From: Klugiella xanthotipulae
GTDB taxonomy: Bacteria; Actinomycetota; Actinomycetes; Actinomycetales; Microbacteriaceae
Length of the DNA: 64,000 nucleotides
NCBI RefSeq assembly: GCF_006716695.1
Contig: NZ_VFPN01000001.1
Span: 558,001-622,000 of the forward strand
Direction: 5' to 3'
Below are positions 19,907 through 29,100 of this stretch, in pieces. The notes beneath the pieces are model-generated. The model was not told the origin of the DNA, searched no databases, and saw only the letters and a list, made by a program, of their open reading frames with translations. Within the stretch, counting starts at the first letter, position 1. The number at the start of each line of letters is the position of its first letter. The position numbers and the translations under genes were made by a program.

Positions 19907-21493
19907 CTACTCCCACTCAATCGTTCCAGGCGGCTTCGAGGTGACGTCAAGCACCACCCGATTCACGCCGGGCACCTGGTTGGTAATGCGGTTCGAGATC
20001 CGGGCAAGCACATCGTACGGCAGCCGCGTCCAATCGGCCGTCATGGCGTCCTCCGAGGACACCGGGCGCAGCACAATCGGGTGACCGTACGTGCGGCCAT
20101 CCCCCTGCACACCCACCGAACGCACATCGGCGAGCAGCACCACCGGACACTGCCAGATCTCACCGTCGAGACCGGCTGCCGTCAACTCCTCGCGGGCAAT
20201 AGCATCGGCGGCACGCAGCAGATCCAACCGCTCGGCCGTCACCTCACCCACGATTCGAATACCCAGACCCGGTCCGGGGAACGGCTGGCGTCCCACGATA
20301 GTCTCGGGTAGGCCCAACTCGCGGCCAATCGCACGAACCTCGTCCTTAAACAACGTGCGCAGGGGCTCAACAAGCTCAAAGGTAAGATCGTCGGGCAGTC
20401 CACCCACATTGTGGTGACTCTTAATGGTGGCCGTACCGCTTCCACCGCCCGATTCCACCACATCCGGGTAGAGGGTGCCCTGCACCAGGTACTTGATCGG
20501 GTCGCCATCAGCCTCCTGGGCCTCGGCGATGAGAGCAGCCTGAGCTTGCTCAAACGTGCGGATAAACTCGCGGCCGATGATCTTACGCTTCTGCTCCGGG
20601 TCGGTTACCCCGGCGAGGGCAGAGAGAAACTGTTCCTCAGCATCCACTGTGACCAGGCGCACGCCCGTGGCGGCCACGTAATCCTCCTCGACCTGACGGC
20701 GCTCATCCTGACGCAGCAGACCGTGGTCAACAAAAACGCACACCAGCTGGTCGCCCACGGCCTCGTGCACGAGGGCCGCCGCAACGGCCGAATCGACCCC
20801 GCCCGACAGACCGCAGATGACCTTACCCGTGCCCACCTGGGCACGAATGGCAGCCACCTGATCGGCAATCACATGACCGGGGTTCCAGTCCTCCGCGATA
20901 CCGGCGGCGCGATGCAAGAAATTCTCCAACACACGCTGACCAAAGTCGGAGTGCTTCACCTCGGGATGCCACTGCACACCGTAGAACTGGCGAGCATCGT
21001 CGGCGAAGGCCGCAACCGGGGTGGCGTCCGTGCGGGCGAGCACGGTGAAGCCTGCGGGGGCCTCGGTCACCGAGTCGCCGTGGCTCATCCACACGTTCTG
21101 CTCGGACGACTGACCCGCCAGCAGGACGGCAGAGGTGTCGAGGAGAGTGGCATCCGTGGCCCCGTACTCGCTCGTACCGGTGTGGGCGACCGTGCCGCCC
21201 AGCGCGCGAGCCATGTCCTGAAAACCGTAACAGATGCCCAGCATGGGCACACCCAGCTCGTAGATGGCGGGGTCCAGGCTGGGGGCACCCTCGGCATAAA
21301 CGCTCGCCGGACCGCCACTGAGCACGATGCCCACCGGGTTTTTGGCGGCCACCTCGGCGGCCGTGATGCTGTGCGGCACAATCTCGGAGTACACGCGTGC
21401 CTCGCGCACGCGGCGCGCGATCAGCTGGGCATATTGCGCACCAAAGTCAACAACAAGAACCGGACGCGGCCCGGATGAGAGGTGGGTGTTAAT
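19907..21493 (-). CDS. guaA: GMP synthase (glutamine-hydrolysing), probable ATT start
   Basis: Converts XMP to GMP using glutamine and ATP. The class I amidotransferase domain comes first ([20 protein letters not shown], nucleophile Cys in [11 protein letters not shown], His/Glu in [12 protein letters not shown]). The ATP-pyrophosphatase domain follows ([16 protein letters not shown]), then the dimerisation domain ([13 protein letters not shown]). No ATG, GTG or TTG occurs between the far-upstream ATG 21547, which lacks a ribosome site, and the conserved domain. ATT 21493 has GGAGG exactly 6 nt upstream, overlaps the DUF3817 stop (ATTAA) and gives 528 residues, close to family length. I take ATT as start. 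Confidence 0.93.
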   Translation of the reverse strand: MNTHLSSGPRPVLVVDFGAQYAQLIARRVREARVYSEIVPHSITAAEVAAKNPVGIVLSGGPASVYAEGAPSLDPAIYELGVPMLGICYGFQDMARALGGTVAHTGTSEYGATDATLLDTSAVLLAGQSSEQNVWMSHGDSVTEAPAGFTVLARTDATPVAAFADDARQFYGVQWHPEVKHSDFGQRVLENFLHRAAGIAEDWNPGHVIADQVAAIRAQVGTGKVICGLSGGVDSAVAAALVHEAVGDQLVCVFVDHGLLRQDERRQVEEDYVAATGVRLVTVDAEEQFLSALAGVTDPEQKRKIIGREFIRTFEQAQAALIAEAQEADGDPIKYLVQGTLYPDVVESGGGSGTATIKSHHNVGGLPDDLTFELVEPLRTLFKDEVRAIGRELGLPETIVGRQPFPGPGLGIRIVGEVTAERLDLLRAADAIAREELTAAGLDGEIWQCPVVLLADVRSVGVQGDGRTYGHPIVLRPVSSEDAMTADWTRLPYDVLARISNRITNQVPGVNRVVLDVTSKPPGTIEWE

Positions 21494-21968
21494 GGGATGC
21501 CTCCGCAGGGGTTTCGGTTGGGGTGATGGCGAGCGCCTCGCGCTCATCAAGGAAAGCGTTAACCTCGCGGGCCACACGCACCTCCATCACAAACGACAGG
21601 AAAGGAATGACACCGCCGAGGGCGATGAGGAGAAACTTGCTGAACGGCCAGCGCATCAGGCTCCAGAGCCGGAAATCACTGAATAGGTAGACCACATAAA
21701 ACCAGCCGTGGGCGATCAGGATGCCCATGGACAGGTTGACCCCACTCGTCATCGTGCTCGTGAGGCCCGTGCCGTCGTCCAGCACCGCCTCCAAAGTGAG
21801 CAGACCGTTGGGACTGAACGCAAAAATCTCGTAGTGAAAAACGTACTTGAGAACCATCTCGAAGGTGAGCAATAGAAGCATCACACCCGTGATCACCGAG
21901 GTGACCTTATACAGCTTGACGGCCTGCCGAATACGCGGGTAGTCGGAGGGTTTGGGTTCTAAGGGCAT
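21489..21968 (-). CDS. DUF3817 membrane protein
   Basis: A 159-residue membrane protein with three or four hydrophobic segments ([53 protein letters not shown]) and a hydrophilic Thr/Glu-rich end. It matches the DUF3817 family, which commonly neighbours guaA and guaB3 in Actinobacteria and resembles the YdzA/integral-membrane group. ATG 21968 ([12 protein letters not shown]) is chosen over the longer frame, which runs into SURF1. Its stop overlaps the guaA start. Function unknown. Confidence 0.85.
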   Translation of the reverse strand: MPLEPKPSDYPRIRQAVKLYKVTSVITGVMLLLLTFEMVLKYVFHYEIFAFSPNGLLTLEAVLDDGTGLTSTMTSGVNLSMGILIAHGWFYVVYLFSDFRLWSLMRWPFSKFLLIALGGVIPFLSFVMEVRVAREVNAFLDEREALAITPTETPAEASH

Positions 21969-21973
21969 GGCGA

Positions 21974-22834
21974 CTAGTCTACCGGCTGCGGATCGCCGGG
22001 AGCACGGGCCGTCTCCTCCTCCGCCACGCGAATCAGCTCGCACTCACGCTCCCAACCGTCGCGGGCGAGGCGATACCAGAAGTAGATCGCAAACCCGCCA
22101 AAAACAACCCACTCCACGGCATAAAACAGGTTGAGCCAGTTGATAGATTCCTGCGGAAGTGGCGGGCCAGAATCAATCAGCTGGAGGCCCTCCAGCTGAT
22201 CGTGTGAGACGAGGAATCCGTTGTAGACCGCGCCATCAACCGACTCCCAGAGGTTCGCAAGCTGCGCGGGGGCCATCGAGAGCACAGCAGAGGGATCGCC
22301 ACCCTCCTGATCGGGCACCGCCGGACCCTCTGGCGGTTGGTAGCGACCGTTCACGCGCTCAGTGGTGGCGGGGGCTTCACGCAGGCGATCACGCACGACC
22401 TCGGCGGCCTCCTCGGTGGGAGTCCAGCCGAGGGCAACGGCCACATGAGCTGTCTCCCCCCCGGCGGGCACCAGCAGGTGGCCCACCACCCAGTATCCGT
22501 TCTTACCACCGTTGACGCGGTTACCGACGACGGAGAAGTCTGCGGGCACAAACTCACCCTCCACCCAGGCGGTGCGCCCGCCCACCGCCTCGGCCACCGG
22601 GATGCCAGGTTCGGTCAGCTCCGTGAGCGGGACGACCTTCTCGGCCAGGTCATCCTCAACCACCTGGTTGGTGATCGCAGACTCAAGCTGCCAGTTGGCA
22701 AGCCAGGCAAAGCCGCCCGCGACCGCGATCGCCAGCAGCAGCGCACCGATCCACTTGGGGCGGAGCAGGACGCGTCTCAGGGTGGGCAGTGAGGTACTAA
22801 TAGTCGGGCTCCCGCTCTCGTTCTGGCCGCGCAT
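21974..22834 (-). CDS. SURF1 family protein
   Basis: A 286-residue protein of the SURF1/Shy1 group that assists haem-copper cytochrome oxidase assembly. The topology fits: one N-terminal membrane helix (WIGALLLAIAVAGGFAWLANWQL), an outer domain with ...VNGRYQPPEGPAV and a C-terminal helix (LFYAVEWVVFGGFAIYFWYRLARD) before a charged tail. The start is uncertain. ATG 22834 overlaps the antiporter gene by 38 bp and lacks a ribosome site, and no ATG or GTG follows before the helix; an ATT overlaps the antiporter stop (ATTAG), as at guaA. Confidence 0.85.
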   Translation of the reverse strand: MRGQNESGSPTISTSLPTLRRVLLRPKWIGALLLAIAVAGGFAWLANWQLESAITNQVVEDDLAEKVVPLTELTEPGIPVAEAVGGRTAWVEGEFVPADFSVVGNRVNGGKNGYWVVGHLLVPAGGETAHVAVALGWTPTEEAAEVVRDRLREAPATTERVNGRYQPPEGPAVPDQEGGDPSAVLSMAPAQLANLWESVDGAVYNGFLVSHDQLEGLQLIDSGPPLPQESINWLNLFYAVEWVVFGGFAIYFWYRLARDGWERECELIRVAEEETARAPGDPQPVD

Positions 22835-24383
22835 CCCGCGGCGGTGCCTGGTCTGGCGTGGCGGGGGAGGTACCCGCCGGGGGTGTGTCGGTGGGTGGCG
22901 GGGCTTCCCGCGTGGCGCTGTCGGCCTCGGCGGCCCGGACAGCGGCGGAACGGTCGCGATCACGCGGGCGCGGCGGCGCATCCGTCAATCCGTCGTCGAG
23001 CAGCGGACGCGGCACCTCCCACGTGGCCGCTACAGGGATATCGATGGCCCCGCTGTGCCCGGCACTCTCTGCGGGATCCTCGGCGGTGACGTGTGACATC
23101 CGCTCCATAGCCGCCCGGATGGCGACCGAGTCGGCATCGTTCGTTGCCGCTTCAACGAGGTCAATCTCAGCCGCAATCATACGCGCACGGACCCGTTTCT
23201 TCGCGGCCGCGCGACGGCGCTCGCCCGGGAAAATGACACGGAAAATCTGGTCAGAGTAGACGACGATAACGGGACCCAGGACGGCCATAATCAGCACGTA
23301 GAGTCCCGCAAAAGGTTGGATACGCGAGTCGAGTCCCGCGCTCAACGAGAGCGTGGCGAGAATGAGCGCAAATTCGCCCCTGTTCTGCAGGATAACGCTC
23401 GTGTTGAAACCCTCGCGTACCCCAAACTTGTTCAGCCAGGCCACAAATTGCCCGGCCCCAAAGTTGAGCAGCAGGGTCATCACCACCGCGAGGAGCACGG
23501 GAGCAAGCACCGCGCCAAAATGGGTGGGGTTGAGGGTGAGGCCAAAGTTCAGGAAAAAGAACGCGCCAAAAACGTCGCGCAGGGGGATAGCGATCCGCTC
23601 GACCTTGGCGTGATACTTGGTGGCCCCGATGACGAGGCCGATCAGAAACGCACCAATAGCATCCGTGACCCCCAGCACCTCGCCAACACCGCCGAACGCA
23701 AATGCCAGACCGATGAAGAAGATCGTGAAAAGCTCATCATCCTTCGTGTCGAAGAGCTTGGAGACGAGTGTTCCCGCGTAGCGCGCGACGACAAACATCA
23801 CCACCAGGAAGGTGAATGCGATCGCAAGCTTTCCGACAACCGACCACACCTCCGACTCGCCGCTCAGTACCACGGACACGATGGCCAGGTAGATCGCGAT
23901 GAAAATATCTTCGACCACCGTGACCCCCAAAATCATGGGGGTCTCGCGGTTGGCGAGGCGATTCGTCTCGATGAGCATCTTGGTGACGATGGCGCTCGAG
24001 GAGGTGGCCGTCATCCCCGCGATAATGAGCGCCTCGCGAGTGCCCCACCCCACCCAGAAGCCAAAGGCCAGACCAACACCCATGTTGATCAGGATGTACG
24101 AACCGCCCGAGATGATGAGCTTGCCCGCGTTGCCAAAAAACTCGTCCTGATCAAACTCCAGCCCGAGGCTGAACAGCAACAGCACCAGCCCCATCACGGC
24201 GATCAAAGCAATGTTGTCCGAGGCAAAGCTGATCGGGAACCACGGAAAAAAGGGGCTAGAGAGAAGCCCCACAATCATGTAGATCGGGATGGCGGGCAGG
24301 CCGATTCGTTTACCCAGCCGCCCCAGAATGTAGGCGATAACGAAGATGAGCCCCACGTTGATCAGGTCGGGGCCGACATGCAT
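22797..24383 (-). CDS. CPA2 monovalent cation:proton antiporter, KhtU/KefB-like
   Basis: Integral membrane exchanger of the CPA2 family: about 12 hydrophobic segments between residues 5 and 390, with LGRLGKRIGLPAIPIYMIVG, ...GLEFDQDEF and SSSAIVTKMLIE. A long charged cytoplasmic tail follows (about 395-528, Arg/Ala-rich, then Pro-rich). ATG 24383 is one base after the stop of the upstream RCK_C gene, giving a two-gene khtT-khtU-type unit for K+ (or other cation) efflux in exchange for H+. The frame extends seven codons upstream into khtT and was not used. Confidence 0.9.
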   Translation of the reverse strand: MHVGPDLINVGLIFVIAYILGRLGKRIGLPAIPIYMIVGLLSSPFFPWFPISFASDNIALIAVMGLVLLLFSLGLEFDQDEFFGNAGKLIISGGSYILINMGVGLAFGFWVGWGTREALIIAGMTATSSSAIVTKMLIETNRLANRETPMILGVTVVEDIFIAIYLAIVSVVLSGESEVWSVVGKLAIAFTFLVVMFVVARYAGTLVSKLFDTKDDELFTIFFIGLAFAFGGVGEVLGVTDAIGAFLIGLVIGATKYHAKVERIAIPLRDVFGAFFFLNFGLTLNPTHFGAVLAPVLLAVVMTLLLNFGAGQFVAWLNKFGVREGFNTSVILQNRGEFALILATLSLSAGLDSRIQPFAGLYVLIMAVLGPVIVVYSDQIFRVIFPGERRRAAAKKRVRARMIAAEIDLVEAATNDADSVAIRAAMERMSHVTAEDPAESAGHSGAIDIPVAATWEVPRPLLDDGLTDAPPRPRDRDRSAAVRAAEADSATREAPPPTDTPPAGTSPATPDQAPPRDARPEREREPDY

Positions 24384-24384
24384 C

Positions 24385-24921
24385 TCAGCCTGGCGGAACA
24401 CCAATGGCTCCCGTCTTCGGCTTGGCGATCAGCTCACCGGTGCGGAAGAAGTTAAAAGCTTTGGCCACCTTCTCGGGGCTACCGGCCACCACGAGGGTAT
24501 CGCCAGGGAAGACTCGGAAGTCGGGTGAGGGTGCAGGGTTGGCCGACTCACCGCGTACAACGGCCACGACAGTCAGGCCGATAATGCCGCGGTCGGCGAG
24601 TGAGCCCAGAGGCTGACCGGCAATATGATCCTCATAATCGACCGTGAACCAGTCAATGCTGAGACCGGGAACCTGATCAAGCGCCGACAGCGACTCGGTG
24701 ATCTGCGTCCCTCCCAGCAGCTCGGCGAGGGTGTGCGCCTCATCCTCGCTCAGGCGAAGCGAGACCTTACTGGCCTCGGCCGTATCCTCCTCATCGGCAA
24801 AGGTGATGAGGTCGCTATGGCCCGAGCGGTGAGCAATCACGCCCACCTTGCCGCCATCATCGGTCACAAAGGTGTGCAATACACCCACGCCCGGAAGCTT
24901 GACCCGACGTACGTCAACCAT
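24385..24921 (-). CDS. RCK_C (TrkA-C) regulatory subunit, KhtT-like
   Basis: A 178-residue soluble protein with an N-terminal beta-rich part (about 1-75) and a C-terminal RCK_C domain (SIDWFTVDYEDHIAGQPLGSLADRGIIGLTVVAVVRG and FPGDTLVVAGSPEKVAKAFNFF, where the GDTLVVAGS turn is typical). KhtT proteins bind cyclic nucleotides or sense pH and gate the partner antiporter. The ribosome site GGGGAG precedes ATG 24921. Its stop is one base before the antiporter start, so the two are co-translated. Confidence 0.88.
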   Translation of the reverse strand: MVDVRRVKLPGVGVLHTFVTDDGGKVGVIAHRSGHSDLITFADEEDTAEASKVSLRLSEDEAHTLAELLGGTQITESLSALDQVPGLSIDWFTVDYEDHIAGQPLGSLADRGIIGLTVVAVVRGESANPAPSPDFRVFPGDTLVVAGSPEKVAKAFNFFRTGELIAKPKTGAIGVPPG

Positions 24922-24995
24922 GATTACTCCCCGTTCGGATTCTTGGCAGTGTCCACAATCTTACCCCGCCGAGGGGCATCTGAACGGTGGCGAAC

Positions 24996-26105
24996 CTAGC
25001 GACCGCGCACCACAACCTCCACGCGCTGAAACTCTTTCAGATCGCTGTAGCCCGTCGTGGCCATCGAGCGGCGCAGTGCGCCGTGCAGATTGGACGTGCC
25101 ATCCGCCACGTTGGCCGGGCCGTAGAGCAACTCAGAAAACGGCGCAACCGTTCCTACATGCACTCGGTTACCGCGCGGCAGGTCATCGTGGTAGGCCTCC
25201 TGGCCCCAGTGCCAGCCGCCGCCGGGGGCGTCTGTGGCGCGGGCCAGGGCGGTACCGAGCATCACGGCGTCGGCACCGCACGCGATGGCTTTCACGATAT
25301 CGCCCGAACTGCCGAGGCCACCATCAGCGATGACATGCACGTAACGCCCACCCGACTCATCCAGGTAATCGCGGCGCGCACCGGCAACATCCGCAATGGC
25401 CGTTGCCATGGGTGCGTGGATACCGAGGGTGGCCTTGGTCGTGGAACTCGCCCCGCCACCGAAGCCGACAAGCACACCCGCGGCCCCCGTGCGCATCAGG
25501 TGCAGGGCCGCGGTATAGGTGGCGGCACCACCCACGATCACGGGAACATCCAACTCATAGATGAACTTCTTGAGGTTAAGCGGCGCGATCTCGGTAGAAA
25601 CGTGCTCGGCCGAGACGGTGTTGCCTCGGATAATGAAGAGGTCAACGCCGGCCGCGACGACCGTCTCGTAGAGCTCCTGCGTGCGGTGCGGCGAGAGGGC
25701 ACCGGCCACGGGAACGCCCGCGGCGCGAATCTCGGCCAGGCGGGCGGTGACGAGCTCGGGCTTGATCGACTCCGAGTAGATCTCGCGCATCCGCTGCGTT
25801 GCGCTCGTGACGGGGAGACGCTGGATTTCGTCCAAGAGGGGCTGTGGATCCTCGTAGCGGGTCCACAGGCCCTCCAAGTTGAGCACGCCCAGGCCGCCGA
25901 GCTGGCCGATCTGAATGGCGGTCTCCGGGGAGACTACCGAGTCCATCGGTGCGGCGATAAAAGGCGTATCGAATCGGAACGCGTCAATGCCCCACGAGGT
26001 TGAAACGACCTCGGGGTCGCGGGTGCGGCGACTGGGGACGATAGCAATATCGTCAAAACCATAGACTCGACGGGCGCGCTTGGCACGGCCAATTTCTATC
26101 TCCAT
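24996..26105 (-). CDS. guaB3: GuaB3, IMP dehydrogenase-related protein
   Basis: 369 residues from ATG 26105 (MEIEIGRAKRARRVYGFDD); a GTG four codons upstream is an alternative. It keeps the IMPDH TIM barrel (FIAAPMDSVVSP, VIVGGAATYTAALHLMRTGAAGV, VIADGGLGSSGDIVKAIACGADAVML) but has no CBS pair. The catalytic-loop segment reads GGGASSTTK where GuaB has SICTTR, so the active-site cysteine is missing. Catalysis of the IMP dehydrogenase reaction is therefore doubtful; GMP reductase-like or regulatory roles are possible. True guaB lies at 33425-34927. Confidence 0.9.
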   Translation of the reverse strand: MEIEIGRAKRARRVYGFDDIAIVPSRRTRDPEVVSTSWGIDAFRFDTPFIAAPMDSVVSPETAIQIGQLGGLGVLNLEGLWTRYEDPQPLLDEIQRLPVTSATQRMREIYSESIKPELVTARLAEIRAAGVPVAGALSPHRTQELYETVVAAGVDLFIIRGNTVSAEHVSTEIAPLNLKKFIYELDVPVIVGGAATYTAALHLMRTGAAGVLVGFGGGASSTTKATLGIHAPMATAIADVAGARRDYLDESGGRYVHVIADGGLGSSGDIVKAIACGADAVMLGTALARATDAPGGGWHWGQEAYHDDLPRGNRVHVGTVAPFSELLYGPANVADGTSNLHGALRRSMATTGYSDLKEFQRVEVVVRGR

Positions 26106-26130
26106 ACTCACTCTCACTACCCTACCTGGT

Positions 26131-26170
26131 CGCGGGCCCTCCGATCTCGGGAGAGAACGGAGGGCCCGCG
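26131..26170 (-). terminator. Terminator of the DUF11-repeat surface-protein gene
   Basis: Perfect 13-bp stem (26131-26143 with 26158-26170) and a 14-nt loop, 16 bp after the stop at 26187. Confidence 0.7.
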
Positions 26171-26186
26171 GGCTGAGCAGGGAAGG

Positions 26187-29100
26187 TTAGACGACCCGTC
26201 CGCCACCGCGGCGCCGGTTGCACATCGCCAGGAACACGCCCGAAGCCAGGAGGAACACTGCGGCGAGGCCGAGGGGGAACGGCGAGGAGCCGGTCAGGGC
26301 AAGACCCTGTACCAGATCCGTGTCGCTCGCCTGGCAGGCATCGGTATCTGTGCAGCCCTGGGCGCTCGTGACCGTGGCCGGGTTCAGCACCACGCCAAAG
26401 CCACCCGCATTGACCGTGGCCACCACCTGCACCGTGACATCCGCCCCGGCACCCAGCTCACCCAGCTCAAACGTGACCTCGCGCGTCTTCTCATCGTAGG
26501 TGCCACCCCCGGTAGCCGACACGAATGTGAGAGTGGGCGGGAGCTGATCCCGGGCCACAACCTCCGACGCGGCGACGGTACTGCGGTTGCTGATGACGAG
26601 GTCGTAGGTGAGTTGCTCGTCAACGTCCACCTGGGTGCGGTGGTCATCCAGGGTGATTCCGAGATCAGCGACTCCGTCCAGGTCAAATGACTCGCACGCG
26701 TCTGGACTCGAACAGCCGCCCGGTATCTGTACCAGGGCGGTGCTGAGCACATGAGCCCCGGGAGCGATGTCCTTATCGGCGGTGACGGTTACCTGTACGG
26801 TTGTGGTACCACCCGGAGCAATCCGGGGCAGGCTCCAGGTGACGGTGCCATCCGCCGCGTTCAGTTCACCGCCGTCGGATGCCGAGACAAATGTGACGTT
26901 ATCCGGCAGAGTGTTGGTCACCTCGGCCGCCTCGACTGTGTTCGTGGCGGAGTTGTTCCCCACCACGATGTCGTAGACGAGTTCCTGAGCCGGGGCAATC
27001 ACGGTCAGGTGATCGTCGAGGAGAATCCACACATCCGAGGGAAGGCGATCAGTATCAACCGAGACGCACTCCGCAACCGGAGTAGCCGGGTTATCGACGC
27101 ACACGCCCGCGGTCGCAATCGACGCCGTGTTGACCACGCGGGTGTCAGCCGGGAGGTCGTCGTGCACGCGCACCGTAACCGTGATAGTTACCGAGGCGCC
27201 CGGAGCGATCGTGCCCACATTCCACTCAAATGCGAGCGGGTTATCAATAGATTGGGTGGCCGTGATCGACGACGTGACAAAGTCCACGTTCGTCGGCATT
27301 GTGTCGCGCACCATCACCTCGGTAGCCTCGTCGTCACCATCGTTTCTCGCGGTGATCGTGTACACCGCAGTTTGCCCAGAGCGCACGATAGTCAGGCCAT
27401 CATCCACTGTAATGCCGATCGCGGGAACGCGGTCGGTGTCACTCGACTCACACTCGTTGGTCACGGTTGTGATGTCGTCGGCACATGTTCCGTCTGTGGC
27501 CACGCGCGCGGTCGCCACCACGGTCGCATTAGGCAGGACCCCCTTCGCAACCGTTCCGGTCACGTGCAGCGTCGTCTGGGCCCCGGCAGGCAGGTCACCC
27601 AGGTTCCACGTCACGGTGCGATTGGTGGGGTCGTAGGTTCCGTGCGCATCCGCCGACACAAATGTGAGGTCATCGGAAAGCACCTGGGTAACCGTCACGC
27701 GGGGAGCCACTCCGGGCATCCGGTTGGTGACGACCACATCGTAGGTGTTCTGCCCGCCGGGGACGGCAGTGGTCAGGTGGTCGTCGGTGGTCACCGAGAC
27801 CGCGGGAACGCTATCCGTATCGCGGGCACCGCACTCGTCACCGGGGGTAGCCGGATCATTGGTGCAGCCATGATCGGAGGTCACTGTGGCGTTATGCACC
27901 ACCGAGTCTCCCGCGGATACCGAGCCCACCCGGACCGTGACCGTGAGAGTCTCCGTGGTGTGCGCCCCCCGCTCACCGAGTGTCCAGGTCACGGTCGTCC
28001 CGTCTTCTGAGGGCACTCCACCGCCGGTGGCCGAAACGAACTCGGTGTTGGGAGGAAGAATGCTGGTCACGACCACGCCGGGTACCGCACCGTCACCGGT
28101 ATTGGCCACCACAACGTCATACGTCAGGACATCGGCAGAGCGCACCACCTCGCGGTGGTCATCCACCACAACCGAGATCGCGGGAGTACGGTCCACATCG
28201 GTCGCGGAGCAGATGGCGGTGCACCCCTCGGCTGAGGAAACGGTCGCGGTGTTGCTGATCGAGTGGTTCGGAGCCAACGCGGGATCGACGGTCGCCGTCA
28301 CCGATACCGTCTGCGTCCCGGAGACCGGGATGGTACCAACGTCCCAGCGCACGGTGCGAGTATCTGGATCGTATCGACCCCCCTTCGTGGCGCTGACAAA
28401 GGTGAGTTCTTCCGGCAACGAGTCGGTCACGGTCACGCCCGTGGCCCGGTCCTCGCCCGTGTTGGTCACCACCAGGTCGTATGTGGTGTCCTCTCCGGTA
28501 CCCACAATCTCCGTGTGGTCGTTCTTCGCGATACTCACGCCCGCAACAGGAACGGGATGTGTCGTGAGGCAGCCCCGCCCGGTATCGGTCACGCAGGTGG
28601 CCGGAACGGAACCACCGTTGGGGTCACTCGCCTCAGCGGTCGCCCGGTTGAGAAGCGTGGTGGCCTCGGCAAAGTCTGTCTTGACGACCACCGCGTAGGT
28701 GAGAGTCACACTCTTCCCGATGCCCAGGGGGCCCGTCCAGGTGAGGAGATTACCCGCGCGGGTGGGGGCTGGGCCGGTCGAGGCGGCGAGGGAGGAATCC
28801 TGGATCGTCGCGTCGTCGAGCACATCGGCCAGATCATTCCGAATGGTGACCCCTGTGAGCGGAGTCTCGCCCGTGTTGCTGGCCGTCACCGTGTAGGTCA
28901 CGGTGCTTCCGCGCGTGACGGCCTGCCCAGAGGGTGAGTCCGCTTGCAGAGCGATCGAGAGGGAGGGATCACCGGCGATGATTGGATGAACCGTAGAGCA
29001 CGCGGTCTCAGCACCGGTCGTGCAGCCGGATGCGACCGCCCCTCCCGCCGGGTCAGTCGCACTACCGACGACCCCGCGTACAAGAGACTGTCCACTGCGG

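Noticed and set aside
21545-21547. ATG 21547 as the guaA start
   Set aside because: No ribosome site, 58-bp overlap with DUF3817 and extra residues with no family counterpart; ATT 21493 fits better.
26751-28010. Long plus-strand open frame opposite the DUF11 repeats
   Set aside because: Antisense to a repetitive coding region; the residues follow the repeat periodicity of the true gene and look like nothing known.
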